64,000 nucleotides of DNA from Cellulomonas carbonis (GTDB lineage: Bacteria > Actinomycetota > Actinomycetes > Actinomycetales > Cellulomonadaceae). The notes beneath the pieces are model-generated. The model was given only the letters and a program-made list of their open reading frames with translations, was not told the DNA's origin and made no database searches. Location: the NCBI RefSeq assembly GCF_014636275.1, contig NZ_BMEB01000002.1, forward strand, positions 620,001 to 684,000. Direction: 5' to 3'. Both the position numbers and the translations under genes were made by a program. The stretch's first letter is position 1. Each line of letters starts with the position of its first letter. Shown in pieces: positions 16,602-24,446 of the stretch.

Positions 16602-17573
16602 TCAGGCCTGCCGGCGGGCCTCCCACGCGGACCGGGCCATCTCGGTGAGCGAGTGGCGCATGCGCCAGTCCAGGTCGCGCGCGGCGAGCTCGCCCGAGGC
16701 GACGATGCGCGCCGGGTCGCCGGGCCGGCGGGGCGCGACGTCGGGCTCGAACGCGATGCCGGTGACGTCGGCCATCGTGGTCATGATCTCGCGCACGGAC
16801 ACGCCGTCGCCGCTGCCGAGGTTGTAGACGGGCTCGAGAGAGGTTCCCGCCTCGAGGGCCCGCGCTGCGACGACGTGCGAACGGGCCAGGTCGGCCACGT
16901 GCACGTAGTCGCGCACGCACGTGCCGTCCGGCGTGGGGTAGTCGGTGCCGTTGATGCGCGGCGTCCGGCCGGCGAGCAGCGCCTCGATGACGAGCGGGAA
17001 GAGGTTGTGCGGGCTCGAGTCGTACAGGTCCGGGCGACCCGACCCGACGACGTTGAAGTACCGCAGCGACGTGTGGCGCAGCGGGGCGTCGTCGTCGGCG
17101 GTCGCGCGGGCCGCGTCGCGCAGGAGCCACTCGCCGATGAGCTTGCTCTCGCCGTAGGGCGACTCGGGAGCGGTGGGCGTGCGCTCGGTCACGAGGTCCA
17201 CGTCGGGCGTGCCGTAGACCGCGGCGCTCGAGGAGAACACGATGCGGCGCACCCCGGCCGCGTCCATCGCCTCGAGGAGGTGCGCGGTCCCCGTGACGTT
17301 CTGCGCGTAGGTGTGGAGCGGGCGCTGGACGCTCACGCCCGCGTACTTGAAGCCGGCGAGGTGGACGACGCCGTCCACGCCGTGCTCGCGGAGCGCGGCC
17401 TCGACGAGCGGGGTGTCGAGGATCGAACCTCGCACGAGCGGCACGCCCTCGGGGACGAACTCCGCGTGACCGCTCGACAGGTCGTCGAGGACGACGACCG
17501 CCATGCCCTCGTCGAGGAACGCCTGCACGACATGGGCGCCGATGTACCCCGCGCCTCCGGTGACCATCCACAT
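16602..17573 (-). CDS. galE: UDP-glucose 4-epimerase GalE
   Basis: Extended short-chain dehydrogenase (about 323 residues) interconverting UDP-glucose and UDP-galactose with tightly bound NAD. Visible: N-terminal TGGAGYIGAHVV dinucleotide fold, VVHLAGFKYAGVS, VFSSSAAVYG (catalytic Ser) and SPYGESK (Tyr-x3-Lys). Later segments LRYFNVVGSG and RDYVHVADLA match GalE. I take ATG 17573 as start because TAACGT lies 7 nt before it (17586-17581), again the leaderless pattern; GTG 17582 is also open. The product feeds galactose metabolism or cell-wall glycan synthesis. A hairpin lies upstream, between this gene and the next minus-strand gene. Confidence 0.94.
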   Translation of the reverse strand: MWMVTGGAGYIGAHVVQAFLDEGMAVVVLDDLSSGHAEFVPEGVPLVRGSILDTPLVEAALREHGVDGVVHLAGFKYAGVSVQRPLHTYAQNVTGTAHLLEAMDAAGVRRIVFSSSAAVYGTPDVDLVTERTPTAPESPYGESKLIGEWLLRDAARATADDDAPLRHTSLRYFNVVGSGRPDLYDSSPHNLFPLVIEALLAGRTPRINGTDYPTPDGTCVRDYVHVADLARSHVVAARALEAGTSLEPVYNLGSGDGVSVREIMTTMADVTGIAFEPDVAPRRPGDPARIVASGELAARDLDWRMRHSLTEMARSAWEARRQA

Positions 17574-17653
17574 GACGACCACGTTACCAGGATCGAACGA
17601 AAACCAACAGACCCGAACAGCGCTCCTGCGCTCCGTGAAGCTGCCCGGACACG

Positions 17654-17690
17654 CGGACGCCCGGCGACCCTGGGGGCCACCGGGCGTCCG
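17654..17690 (-). terminator. Terminator after the GlsB-like gene
   Basis: 11-bp perfect stem (17654-17664 with 17680-17690) and a GC-rich loop. It lies 31 bases past the stop at 17722 on the minus strand. Confidence 0.6.
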
Positions 17691-17721
17691 GCTCTCGAGG
17701 AGAGAGCTGTGACGGCTCGCG

Positions 17722-17979
17722 TCAGACGGTACGACGACGACCCAGGAGCTGGGCCGCGATGATCACGCCGATGACCGCGAGGACGAGCTGCACGATCAGC
17801 GTGAGGATGCTGAAGCCGTCGTCGCTCGGCACGATCCACGCGCCGAGGAACGCCGCGGCGATGCCGACGATGATCGTGACGATGATCGAGATGTTCTGCC
17901 GACCCGGGGCGAAGAGCCGCCCGAGCGCACCGATGATGAGGCCGATGATGATGGCGCTGATGATGCCGCCGATTTCCAT
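17722..17979 (-). CDS. GlsB/YeaQ/YmgE family membrane protein
   Basis: An 85-residue protein of the transglycosylase-associated family (PF04226), with three membrane helices and the signature IIGLIIGALGRLFAPGRQN followed by a small-residue-rich helix IVTIIVGIAAAFLGAWI. Members are often stress-induced; the biochemical role is not settled. Start is ATG 17979 with GGAAGGGG about 6 nt upstream. A terminator hairpin follows. Confidence 0.88.
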   Translation of the reverse strand: MEIGGIISAIIIGLIIGALGRLFAPGRQNISIIVTIIVGIAAAFLGAWIVPSDDGFSILTLIVQLVLAVIGVIIAAQLLGRRRTV

Positions 17980-18069
17980 GACGTACCCCTTCCGTTCTTG
18001 GGGCTTGTCAGCCCCTCGACCGGGACGCTAGTGGGGGCCGGTGCACCCCGCACGTCGAGACGGGTGCGA

Positions 18070-18107
18070 GGGGCCCGCCGTCCCCCGCGAGGGTGACGAC
18101 GGGCCCC
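18070..18107 (-). terminator. Terminator after the secreted nuclease gene
   Basis: 13-bp stem (18070-18082 with 18095-18107) with one G-U pair, 12-nt loop, 10 bases past the stop at 18117. Confidence 0.65.
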
Positions 18108-18116
18108 TGGCGCGCC

Positions 18117-20723
18117 TCAGCGGCCGGTGAACCAGCCGAGCAGGAGCTTGATCAGCGCGACGACGTGGCTCACGACGCCCCCGTGACCGGGTCCGCCGGA
18201 CCCCGGACCGCCGGTGTCCTTGCCCGAGGTGAACGCGACGACGACCGGGTCGTGGTCGCTCGACCGGTACGGGCCCTCGGCGTAGAAGTCGGTGCCGTGG
18301 TAGCCGTGGCGGCTGTACTCGAGCGCGACGGACTCGCCCGCGTTGATCTCCCAGACGTCCGCGCCCGTGAGCCGGTCGAGGACCGAGGTGCTGACGAGCA
18401 CGTGGTCGAGCGAGCCCGAGAGCCCGCGGAACGAGTACGTGTACTCGCGCTCGAAGCCGCGCTCCTCCATCCACAGGTTCACGTCGACGTAGCCGGCCGC
18501 GTAGAGGACCTGCATGGGGTCCTCCTCGGAGTAGGCGTTGAAGTCACCCACGAGGAACGTGTCCTCGATGCGGTCGCGGCCGTGGTCGTCCAGCACGGTC
18601 GGGACCCAGTCGCGCAGCGCGGTGGCCTGCTCGACACGGTCCGCGTTGGACAGGCCCTGACCCTCGTCGACGTCGTTGCCCGGGCCCTCGCCCGAGCCCT
18701 TGGACTTGAAGTGGTTGACGACGACGAGGAACGGCTCGCCGCCCCCGCGCTTGGGCTTGAACACCTGGGCGATCGGCTCGCGCGCGTTGTCGAAGGCCTC
18801 GCCCTCACCGCTCAGCTCCGAGAGCACGCGCATCTCGCCGCGCGGCTTGACCTCGGCGGGCTGGTAGATGATCGCGTTGGTGATGACGTCCATCTCCTCG
18901 GCGGGCGGGAGCTCGTCCGATGACGGGACGTAGGCCCACCGCTCCTCACCGGCCTCGGCGTTGAGCGCGTCGACCAGCGTCGCGACGGCCTCGTCGGCCA
19001 CGCCGTCGACGACGAGCGAGTTCTCGATCTCCATGAGGCCGACCACCGACGCGTCGAGCGCCGTGATGGCGTCGACGATCTTGGCCTGCTGGCGAGCGAG
19101 GTCCTCCGCGTCCCACGCCCCGCGCACCGCGCAGCCCGTGCGGACCGTGACGGGCTCACCGTCGGGCGTCGTGTATGGCACGCACGCCGGGTCCTGGTCG
19201 CCGAGGGTCGTGAAGTAGTTGAGGACGTTGAACGACGCGACGGTGTACTCGCCGCCGCCGAGGCGGTCGGCGTCCGGGGCCGCGGTGCGCGTGTCCTCGA
19301 AGGTCGGCCGCTCCGAGAGCGGGGTCGTGGCCGTCACCGTCTCCGTCGGCTGGAGCTTCCACGCGTTGTTGCGGTAGTCGACGACGACCGGCTCGGGGAA
19401 CACCACCTCGGCTCCGACGCGGACCGGGTTCTCCGTCGAGACGTACGGCGGCGTGAGGTCGCCGTTGTCGCTGCGCAGGAAGTTCGTCGACGCGCCGTCG
19501 TCGAGCACGACCGCGCGGGCCGCGTTCTCCGCGACCACGGCGTCGTGCTCCGGCGTGCCCGGCAGGCCGAAGTCGGTCGGCTGGAGCAGCGGCAGGTCGC
19601 CGAAGGCGAGGCCCACCTCGCCGTACTGGTTGGTCGAGTACGTGTTGCTCACCGTGTACGTGCCGACGGGCTCGAAGAGCATCGACTCGAGCACCTCGCG
19701 GCCCTCGTCGGTCGCGGGCCACGGGACGGCGACGGGCGTGACCGCGGCCGCCTCCTCCGTGAGGACCGTGACGCCCGACGCGTCGGGCACGACGACCTGC
19801 GTCAGCCCGCTGAACTCGGCGACGGTGCCGCGGACCTCGACGTGCTGGCCGATCTGGACGGCCACGGCACCCGAGCGCTGGTAGACGAAGAGGCCGTCGG
19901 AGGCCTCGCCGACCTGGCCGCCCGACCCGGGCGTCTGGATCGTGAAGCCGAAGTAGCCGCCGGTCGGGTAGGCCGCGGTGACGACGCCGCGGACCAGGAC
20001 CTCCTCGCCGACGTGCGTCGACGTGGCGCCGGTGCCCTGGATCTCGGGGATGGTCAGGAGCGGCACGACGGGCGGCTCCTCGGGCTCCTCGGCGCCCGGG
20101 CCGGAGGTCGGCGTCGGGTCGCCGGCCGCGAAGTCGGCCGCGTTGTCGCCCGTGTTGGTGTGCTGCGCGTCGCGCGAGGCCGACGTCGTGTTGAACAGCC
20201 GCGGCGCGGGTCCGCTGCCCGCGTAGGCGGAGCCGCCGTAGGAGACGAGGTCGACGACGGCCGCGTCGGTCGCGCACGCGGTGCCGGCGCAGGTCAGCGC
20301 GGAGGCGGAGGACACCAGGGCGACGTTGCCCGAGGAGCCCGACATCGCGACCGTGCCGACGGCGTCCGGCGTCGGCAGCGGGGTCGTGCCCCCGGCTCCC
20401 TGCGCCTGCTGGACCAGGTAGTGCTCGCCCGGCTCGATCGTGCCGGTGAGCGGGGTGACGCCCGACCACGTCGTGCCGGCCGCGCTCGCGTACTGCACGC
20501 TCCAGGCCGACAGGTCCACGGGCTCGGTGCCCTTGTTGTAGAGCTCGACGAAGTCGTGGGTGTAGGTGGCGCCGGAGTTCCCGCCGCCGCCGTAGACCTC
20601 GTTGATGACCAGGGGGGAGGCGGGGTCGACCGCCGCTGAGGCCGCGGGGGCCACGACTGCCGGCGTGGCGCAGACCGCCAACGCCGTGACGCCGGTCAGG
20701 GCGCGCTTGGACCAGTGGGGCAC
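18117..20723 (-). CDS. ExeM/NucH-family extracellular endonuclease
   Basis: An 868-residue secreted nuclease. Signal peptide about residues 1-32 (MPHWSKRAL basic start, hydrophobic core, A-S-A-A site). A lamin-tail-like domain comes first (PLVINEVYGGGGNSGATYTHDFVEL, residues about 38-160), then a beta-barrel OB-type region (about 185-400), then an endonuclease/exonuclease/phosphatase domain from about residue 470: ASFNVLNYFTTLGDQ, LMEIENS (metal Glu), NHFKSKG, VGDFNAYSEEDP (metal Asp) and the C-terminal SSDHDPVVVAF (catalytic His). The Gly/Pro-rich linker and last hydrophobic stretch (VVSHVVALIKLLLGWFTG) may anchor the protein in the envelope. Start GTG 20723 with AAGGAG nearby. Likely degrades extracellular DNA for nutrients. 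Confidence 0.92.
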   Translation of the reverse strand: MPHWSKRALTGVTALAVCATPAVVAPAASAAVDPASPLVINEVYGGGGNSGATYTHDFVELYNKGTEPVDLSAWSVQYASAAGTTWSGVTPLTGTIEPGEHYLVQQAQGAGGTTPLPTPDAVGTVAMSGSSGNVALVSSASALTCAGTACATDAAVVDLVSYGGSAYAGSGPAPRLFNTTSASRDAQHTNTGDNAADFAAGDPTPTSGPGAEEPEEPPVVPLLTIPEIQGTGATSTHVGEEVLVRGVVTAAYPTGGYFGFTIQTPGSGGQVGEASDGLFVYQRSGAVAVQIGQHVEVRGTVAEFSGLTQVVVPDASGVTVLTEEAAAVTPVAVPWPATDEGREVLESMLFEPVGTYTVSNTYSTNQYGEVGLAFGDLPLLQPTDFGLPGTPEHDAVVAENAARAVVLDDGASTNFLRSDNGDLTPPYVSTENPVRVGAEVVFPEPVVVDYRNNAWKLQPTETVTATTPLSERPTFEDTRTAAPDADRLGGGEYTVASFNVLNYFTTLGDQDPACVPYTTPDGEPVTVRTGCAVRGAWDAEDLARQQAKIVDAITALDASVVGLMEIENSLVVDGVADEAVATLVDALNAEAGEERWAYVPSSDELPPAEEMDVITNAIIYQPAEVKPRGEMRVLSELSGEGEAFDNAREPIAQVFKPKRGGGEPFLVVVNHFKSKGSGEGPGNDVDEGQGLSNADRVEQATALRDWVPTVLDDHGRDRIEDTFLVGDFNAYSEEDPMQVLYAAGYVDVNLWMEERGFEREYTYSFRGLSGSLDHVLVSTSVLDRLTGADVWEINAGESVALEYSRHGYHGTDFYAEGPYRSSDHDPVVVAFTSGKDTGGPGSGGPGHGGVVSHVVALIKLLLGWFTGR

Positions 20724-21072
20724 AGGTTCTCCTTCCGGGCCCCCACGGTGTGCGGGGGCGGAACGGGCGTGACGCAGACGGCTCGTCGTCGAGCCGGCAG
20801 CGGCCAGCATGGGGAGGCGGGGTGAACCCCCCATGGCGATCCGGTCACCGTCACGCGTCCAGGGGTACACGGCTCTCACCGCCCCCGTCCAGCATCTGGG
20901 CAGAAGTCGGGATCCGACCCGGTCCGTCCCGGTCGGTGCGTGCTCGCCCGCGAGACCCGTGTCCGATGGGTGGGAACCCGTGTTGCGGTCAGCGGCGTCG
21001 GTTGTGACGGTGGAGGGGCCCAAAGCGCCCGGGTGCACCGTGCCCGGCGCTGCAGCAACCCGAAGGAGCTCC
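20724..21072. other. 349-base divergent upstream region, no gene
   Basis: Lies between the nuclease gene (minus) and the HesB-like gene (plus) and must hold both promoters. On the minus strand one GGTTCACCCCG-like unit (near 20819-20829) resembles half of an actinobacterial Pho box, but I see no second unit at the right spacing. On the plus strand the only clear signal is AAGGAG just before the ATG at 21073. Nothing else stands out. Confidence 0.4.
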
Positions 21073-21354
21073 ATGCTCACGCTCACCGACAACGCCCGCC
21101 ACGCCGTGCAGGACATCGCCTCGCGCGCCGACCTCCCCCAGGAGGGTGGCCTGCGCATCGCACCGTCCCGCGAGGAGGTCGGCAGCTTCGAGCTGTCGCT
21201 GGTCCCCGCGCCCGCCGACGGCGACGACGTGATCGAGGCCGAGGGCGCACGCGTCTTCGTCGAGCCGTCGACCTCCGAGGTGCTGGCCGACCAGCAGCTC
21301 GACGCCACCGCGTCGGGCGAGGGCGTCGGCTTCCTGCTCGCACCGCAGGGCTGA
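21073..21354 (+). CDS. HesB/IscA-like fold protein lacking cysteines
   Basis: A 93-residue protein resembling the iron-sulfur-assembly A-type fold: LTLTDNARHAVQDIASRADLP start, GGLRIAP strand and the later VFVEPSTSEVLADQQLDA turn, which corresponds to the usual fold of HesB/IscA proteins. The three cysteines that bind iron-sulfur clusters in true IscA proteins are absent; the protein has no cysteine at all. It therefore probably is not a cluster carrier, and its role is unknown. Such cysteine-free relatives are common in actinobacteria. ATG 21073 has AAGGAG four to nine bases before it. A strong hairpin follows. Confidence 0.8.
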   Translation: MLTLTDNARHAVQDIASRADLPQEGGLRIAPSREEVGSFELSLVPAPADGDDVIEAEGARVFVEPSTSEVLADQQLDATASGEGVGFLLAPQG

Positions 21355-21386
21355 CCCGACCGCAGTCGCGGGCCGCGAGGCCCGCT

Positions 21387-21421
21387 CGAGGGCCGTCGCA
21401 CGCACCGTGCGGCGGCCCTCG
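21387..21421. terminator. Two-way terminator between HesB-like and EAL genes
   Basis: 15-bp stem (21387-21401 with 21107-21121 counted in the 21300-21421 block, i.e. 21407-21421) with one wobble pair and a 5-nt loop, between convergent genes. Confidence 0.65.
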
Positions 21422-21467
21422 TCGCACGTCCGGGGCCGCGGTGGTGGGTGGTGCGGCGGGGTGGTGC

Positions 21468-22775
21468 TCAGGCGCGCGCGGCGTGACCCGAGCGGATCAT
21501 CGTGTCGAGGAGCTCGCACGAGCGCGCCACCGGGAGCCGTGCCGGGCGTCCGACGGCGTAGCCCTGGACGGCGTGCGCGCCGAGTGACGCCCACGCGGTG
21601 AGGTCCGCGAGCGTCTCGATCCCCTCGACGACGAGCCGCGCGCCGCTGCGCTCGGTGAACTCGATGAGCGACGTCGCGAGGGCCCGGCGCAGCGGGCTGC
21701 CCGCGACGTCCTGCGCGAGCGACATGTCGAGCTTGATGACGTCCGGTTCGAGCTGGACGATGTGCTGGAGGCTCGCGAACCCGGCGCCGGCGTCGTCGAC
21801 CGCGAGGTCGACGCCCAGGCACACGAGCGCCGCGAGCGCCTCGCGCAGCACGGGGTAGTCCTCGATCACGGCGTGCTCGGTGATCTCGACGGTGAGGGGA
21901 CGACGGTCGAACCGTCGCACCGCGGCGAGGAGCCGCGCGTCCGCGACGGTCGCGGGGGACGCGTTCACCCCGAGGCCGACGCCCTCGGGCAGGTCGGCCG
22001 CCGCGGCCAGGGCGACCTCGATCGCGGCGATCTCGAGCTCGACCCCCAGGCCGGCCGCGTGCGCGGCGGCGAACCAGCGGTCGGGTGTCCGCGCGGGCGC
22101 GCAGTCGAACCGCGTGAGCGCCTCGACCGCGACGAGGTGCCCGTCGGCCAGGTCGTAGATCGGCTGGAACTCGGTGTGGAACGGCCGCTCGTCGAGGACC
22201 TGGCGCACCGCAGGGACGAGAGCGCGCTCGACCGGGGTCCGCGCGACGGACGGTCGCTCGAGGGTCTCCATGAGGTCCGCGGCGAGGCGCTGGTCGAACG
22301 AGCGGTCGCGCAGCTCCACGACCGTGCCCGCGAGGGCTCCGACGACGAGGAACATCGCCGTGCGCATGAGCCACATGACCGGGGGCTGGGTCGCCCCGGT
22401 CTCGACGTCCATCGGCATCGCCGGGCTCGTCGCGATCGACGCGGCGACCGCGACGAGCGTCGCGCCGCGCAGCCGGAAGAGCAGGGCGCCGAGGAGGATC
22501 GGCACGTAGAAGAGGTGGGTCGTCGCACGGCTCGTCCCGCCCGCGACCCAGACGAGCGTCCCCAGGCCGACGACGAGCGCTGCGAGCACGACGAGGCCCG
22601 TGACGGGGCGCACGGTCGACGTCCGGTGCACGACGCGCTCGACGAGGTCGCCCACCCGCGGACGCGGCCTGCGGGAGGACGCCGGGGCGTCGTGACGGCT
22701 CGGGCGCTCGGCGAGCGCGGTCGCGCCGGAGGGCGCGGAGCGGCGGTGGTCGCCGCGCGTCACCGGTCCCGTCAT
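21468..22775 (-). CDS. Membrane-anchored EAL-domain cyclic-di-GMP phosphodiesterase
   Basis: A 435-residue protein with a basic cytoplasmic tail, about four membrane helices (residues about 58-150) and a C-terminal EAL domain (about residues 195-430). Residues for c-di-GMP hydrolysis are present: VEALTR (E218-A-L), NASPATV, EITEH, the VDDAGAGFAS loop (in place of DDFGTGYSS), IKLDMSL, VEGIET and VQGYAVGRP. No GGDEF domain is present, so it is probably a stand-alone phosphodiesterase with membrane sensing. Start is ATG 22775, with GGGAG about 10 nt upstream. It is divergent from the GH6 cellulase, 296 bases away; control of adhesion to cellulose would be a natural but unproven link. Confidence 0.9.
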   Translation of the reverse strand: MTGPVTRGDHRRSAPSGATALAERPSRHDAPASSRRPRPRVGDLVERVVHRTSTVRPVTGLVVLAALVVGLGTLVWVAGGTSRATTHLFYVPILLGALLFRLRGATLVAVAASIATSPAMPMDVETGATQPPVMWLMRTAMFLVVGALAGTVVELRDRSFDQRLAADLMETLERPSVARTPVERALVPAVRQVLDERPFHTEFQPIYDLADGHLVAVEALTRFDCAPARTPDRWFAAAHAAGLGVELEIAAIEVALAAAADLPEGVGLGVNASPATVADARLLAAVRRFDRRPLTVEITEHAVIEDYPVLREALAALVCLGVDLAVDDAGAGFASLQHIVQLEPDVIKLDMSLAQDVAGSPLRRALATSLIEFTERSGARLVVEGIETLADLTAWASLGAHAVQGYAVGRPARLPVARSCELLDTMIRSGHAARA

Positions 22776-22949
22776 GCTGCGGACAGCTCCCGTCGAGCGG
22801 CGGGGCTCGGCGTCGAGCCCCGGGTCGTGCGACCGGTGGCGACGCCACCGGTCCGATGCGCCGACCATACGAGCCCGGCACGGCCGTTGTCGCATCCCGC
22901 TGCGCGTGCGCGTCCGACCTCGGCCTCCGCGCACGGCTGGGCCGAACGG

Positions 22950-22978
22950 TTGACAGGCGGCGACCCGGCCCCGAGATT
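22950..22978 (+). promoter_or_regulatory. Probable promoter of the GH6 cellulase gene
   Basis: Perfect -35 TTGACA (22950-22955), 17-base spacer, -10-like GAGATT (22973-22978). Transcription would start near 22985 and leave an 87-nt leader. Confidence 0.5.
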
Positions 22979-23058
22979 GGGGGAGCGGTCCCACGCCCGT
23001 GTGCGAACGGTCGGCCGCAGCCCTACCCCGACCACGACGTGGTGGTCCCGAACCGTTG

Positions 23059-23072
23059 TAGGAGCGCTCCCA
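23059..23072 (+). promoter_or_regulatory. CebR/CelR-type operator over the ribosome site and start codon
   Basis: TAGGAGCGCTCCCA matches the 14-bp CebR/CelR operator TGGGAGCGCTCCCA at 13 of 14 positions. Its left half is also the AGGAG ribosome site and its last base is the A of the ATG at 23072. In Streptomyces and Thermobifida this operator controls cellulase and cello-oligosaccharide uptake genes and releases its LacI-type repressor on cellobiose. The consensus is recalled from literature, and binding here is inferred. Confidence 0.75.
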
Positions 23073-24394
23073 TGAGACGACGACGTCCTCTGCCCCAGCC
23101 GCTCGGCCGTGCCCTGGTGCCCGCGTTCGCGGCGCTCGCCGCGGTCGCGCTGACCGCAGCAGCCGCCGTGCCGACCGCCGGTGACGGCCGCGGCGGACCC
23201 CGCGCGGACGGGCCCGTGCTCGACCAGGGCACGACCCTCTACGTCGACCCCGACAGCACGACGGCCCAGGCGGCCACCGGGCTCACGGGCCAGGCGCAGG
23301 CCGACGCCCTCGCGCTCGCCGAGATCCCGACCGCCGTGTGGTTCACGGGCGGCTCGCCGTCCGAGGTGCGGCGCGAGGTGCGCGACCTCGTCCGCGACGC
23401 CGACAAGGCCGGCGACGTCCCGGTCCTCGTGGCGTACAACCTGCCCTTCCGCGACTGCTCGCAGTACTCGGCGGGCGGTGCGGGCAGCGCCGAGGAGTAC
23501 CGCCGCTGGGTGCGCGCGCTCGCGCAGGGCATCGGCAACCGCGACGCGGTCGTGGTCCTCGAGCCCGACGGCCTCGGCATCATCCCCTGGTACACGACCG
23601 TCGAGGGCGTCCAGGAGTGGTGCCAGCCCGCGGAGGCGGACCCCGCGACCGCGGCCGACGAGCGCTTCGCGATGCTCCGCTACGCGGTCGACGTGCTCGG
23701 GAAGAACGCGCGCACGGCCGTCTACCTCGACGGGACGCACAGCGGGTGGCTCAACGTCGGCGACATCACCGACCGCCTCCTGCGCGCGGGGGTCCAGGAC
23801 GCCGACGGCTTCTACCTCAACGCGTCCAACTACCAGTACACCGCCAACCTCGTGCACTACGGGACGTGGATCTCGTCGTGCATCGCCTACGTCACCGAGG
23901 TCACGCCCGGCGACTACGCGGGCTGCGGCAACCAGTACTGGAGCGGCGGTCCCGCGAACGACTGGACGGGCGTCGCGCTGAGCCAGCTCGGCGAGTGGAG
24001 CGACACGGCTCCCGAGCCCGAGCTCAACACCGCGGGCGTGAGCTCGCGCTACGCGGCATCCCTCGGCGACGTCGAGCCCACGACGCACTTCGTCGTCGAC
24101 ACGAGCCGCAACGGCCAGGGCCCGTGGGACGCGTCGGGTGAGACCTACTCGGACCCCGAGACGTGGTGCAACCCGCCCGAGCGAGGCCTCGGGCTGCGGC
24201 CGACGACGGACACCGGGAACGAGCTCGTCGACGCGTACCTGTGGATCAAGGTGCCCGGTGAGTCGGACGGACGGTGCCTGCGTGGCACCGCGGGTCCGGA
24301 GGACCCGGAGCGCGGCATGGTCGACCCCGCTGCCGGGCAGTGGTTCCCCGAGCAGGCGCGGGAGCTGATCGAGCTCGCCGTCCCGCCGCTCTGA
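23072..24394 (+). CDS. Secreted glycoside hydrolase family 6 cellulase
   Basis: A 440-residue inverting beta-1,4-glucanase or cellobiohydrolase of family GH6. Signal peptide residues about 1-33 (MRRRRPLPQPLGR basic start, long Ala/Val core). The catalytic domain begins near residue 45. Key parts: VLVAYNLPFRDCSQYSAGGA with D128 (equivalent to the pKa-tuning aspartate), VVVLEPDGLGIIPW with D166 (catalytic acid), HSGWLNVGD, and VDTSRNGQGPWD near residue 345. No carbohydrate-binding module or long Pro/Thr linker is seen, unlike CenA/CbhA of Cellulomonas fimi, so this is a single-domain enzyme. Paired cysteines (near residues 129/187 and 275/290) suggest disulphides. Expression is probably governed by the CebR-like operator over its start. 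Endo- versus exo-action cannot be decided. Confidence 0.95.
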   Translation: MRRRRPLPQPLGRALVPAFAALAAVALTAAAAVPTAGDGRGGPRADGPVLDQGTTLYVDPDSTTAQAATGLTGQAQADALALAEIPTAVWFTGGSPSEVRREVRDLVRDADKAGDVPVLVAYNLPFRDCSQYSAGGAGSAEEYRRWVRALAQGIGNRDAVVVLEPDGLGIIPWYTTVEGVQEWCQPAEADPATAADERFAMLRYAVDVLGKNARTAVYLDGTHSGWLNVGDITDRLLRAGVQDADGFYLNASNYQYTANLVHYGTWISSCIAYVTEVTPGDYAGCGNQYWSGGPANDWTGVALSQLGEWSDTAPEPELNTAGVSSRYAASLGDVEPTTHFVVDTSRNGQGPWDASGETYSDPETWCNPPERGLGLRPTTDTGNELVDAYLWIKVPGESDGRCLRGTAGPEDPERGMVDPAAGQWFPEQARELIELAVPPL

Positions 24395-24403
24395 CGGACG
24401 GCT

Positions 24404-24445
24404 CGGCCCCCGGGGCGCCGCCGACGCGCGGTGCCCCGGGGGCCG
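24404..24445. terminator. Two-way terminator between GH6 and antiporter genes
   Basis: 13-bp perfect stem (24404-24416 with 24433-24445) with partial inner pairing; its end touches the stop of the convergent antiporter gene. Confidence 0.7.
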
Positions 24446-24446
24446 G

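Noticed and set aside
20819..20829. Pho box upstream of the secreted nuclease
   Set aside because: Only one half-unit is seen and no second 11-bp repeat at the correct distance, so PhoP control is not supported.
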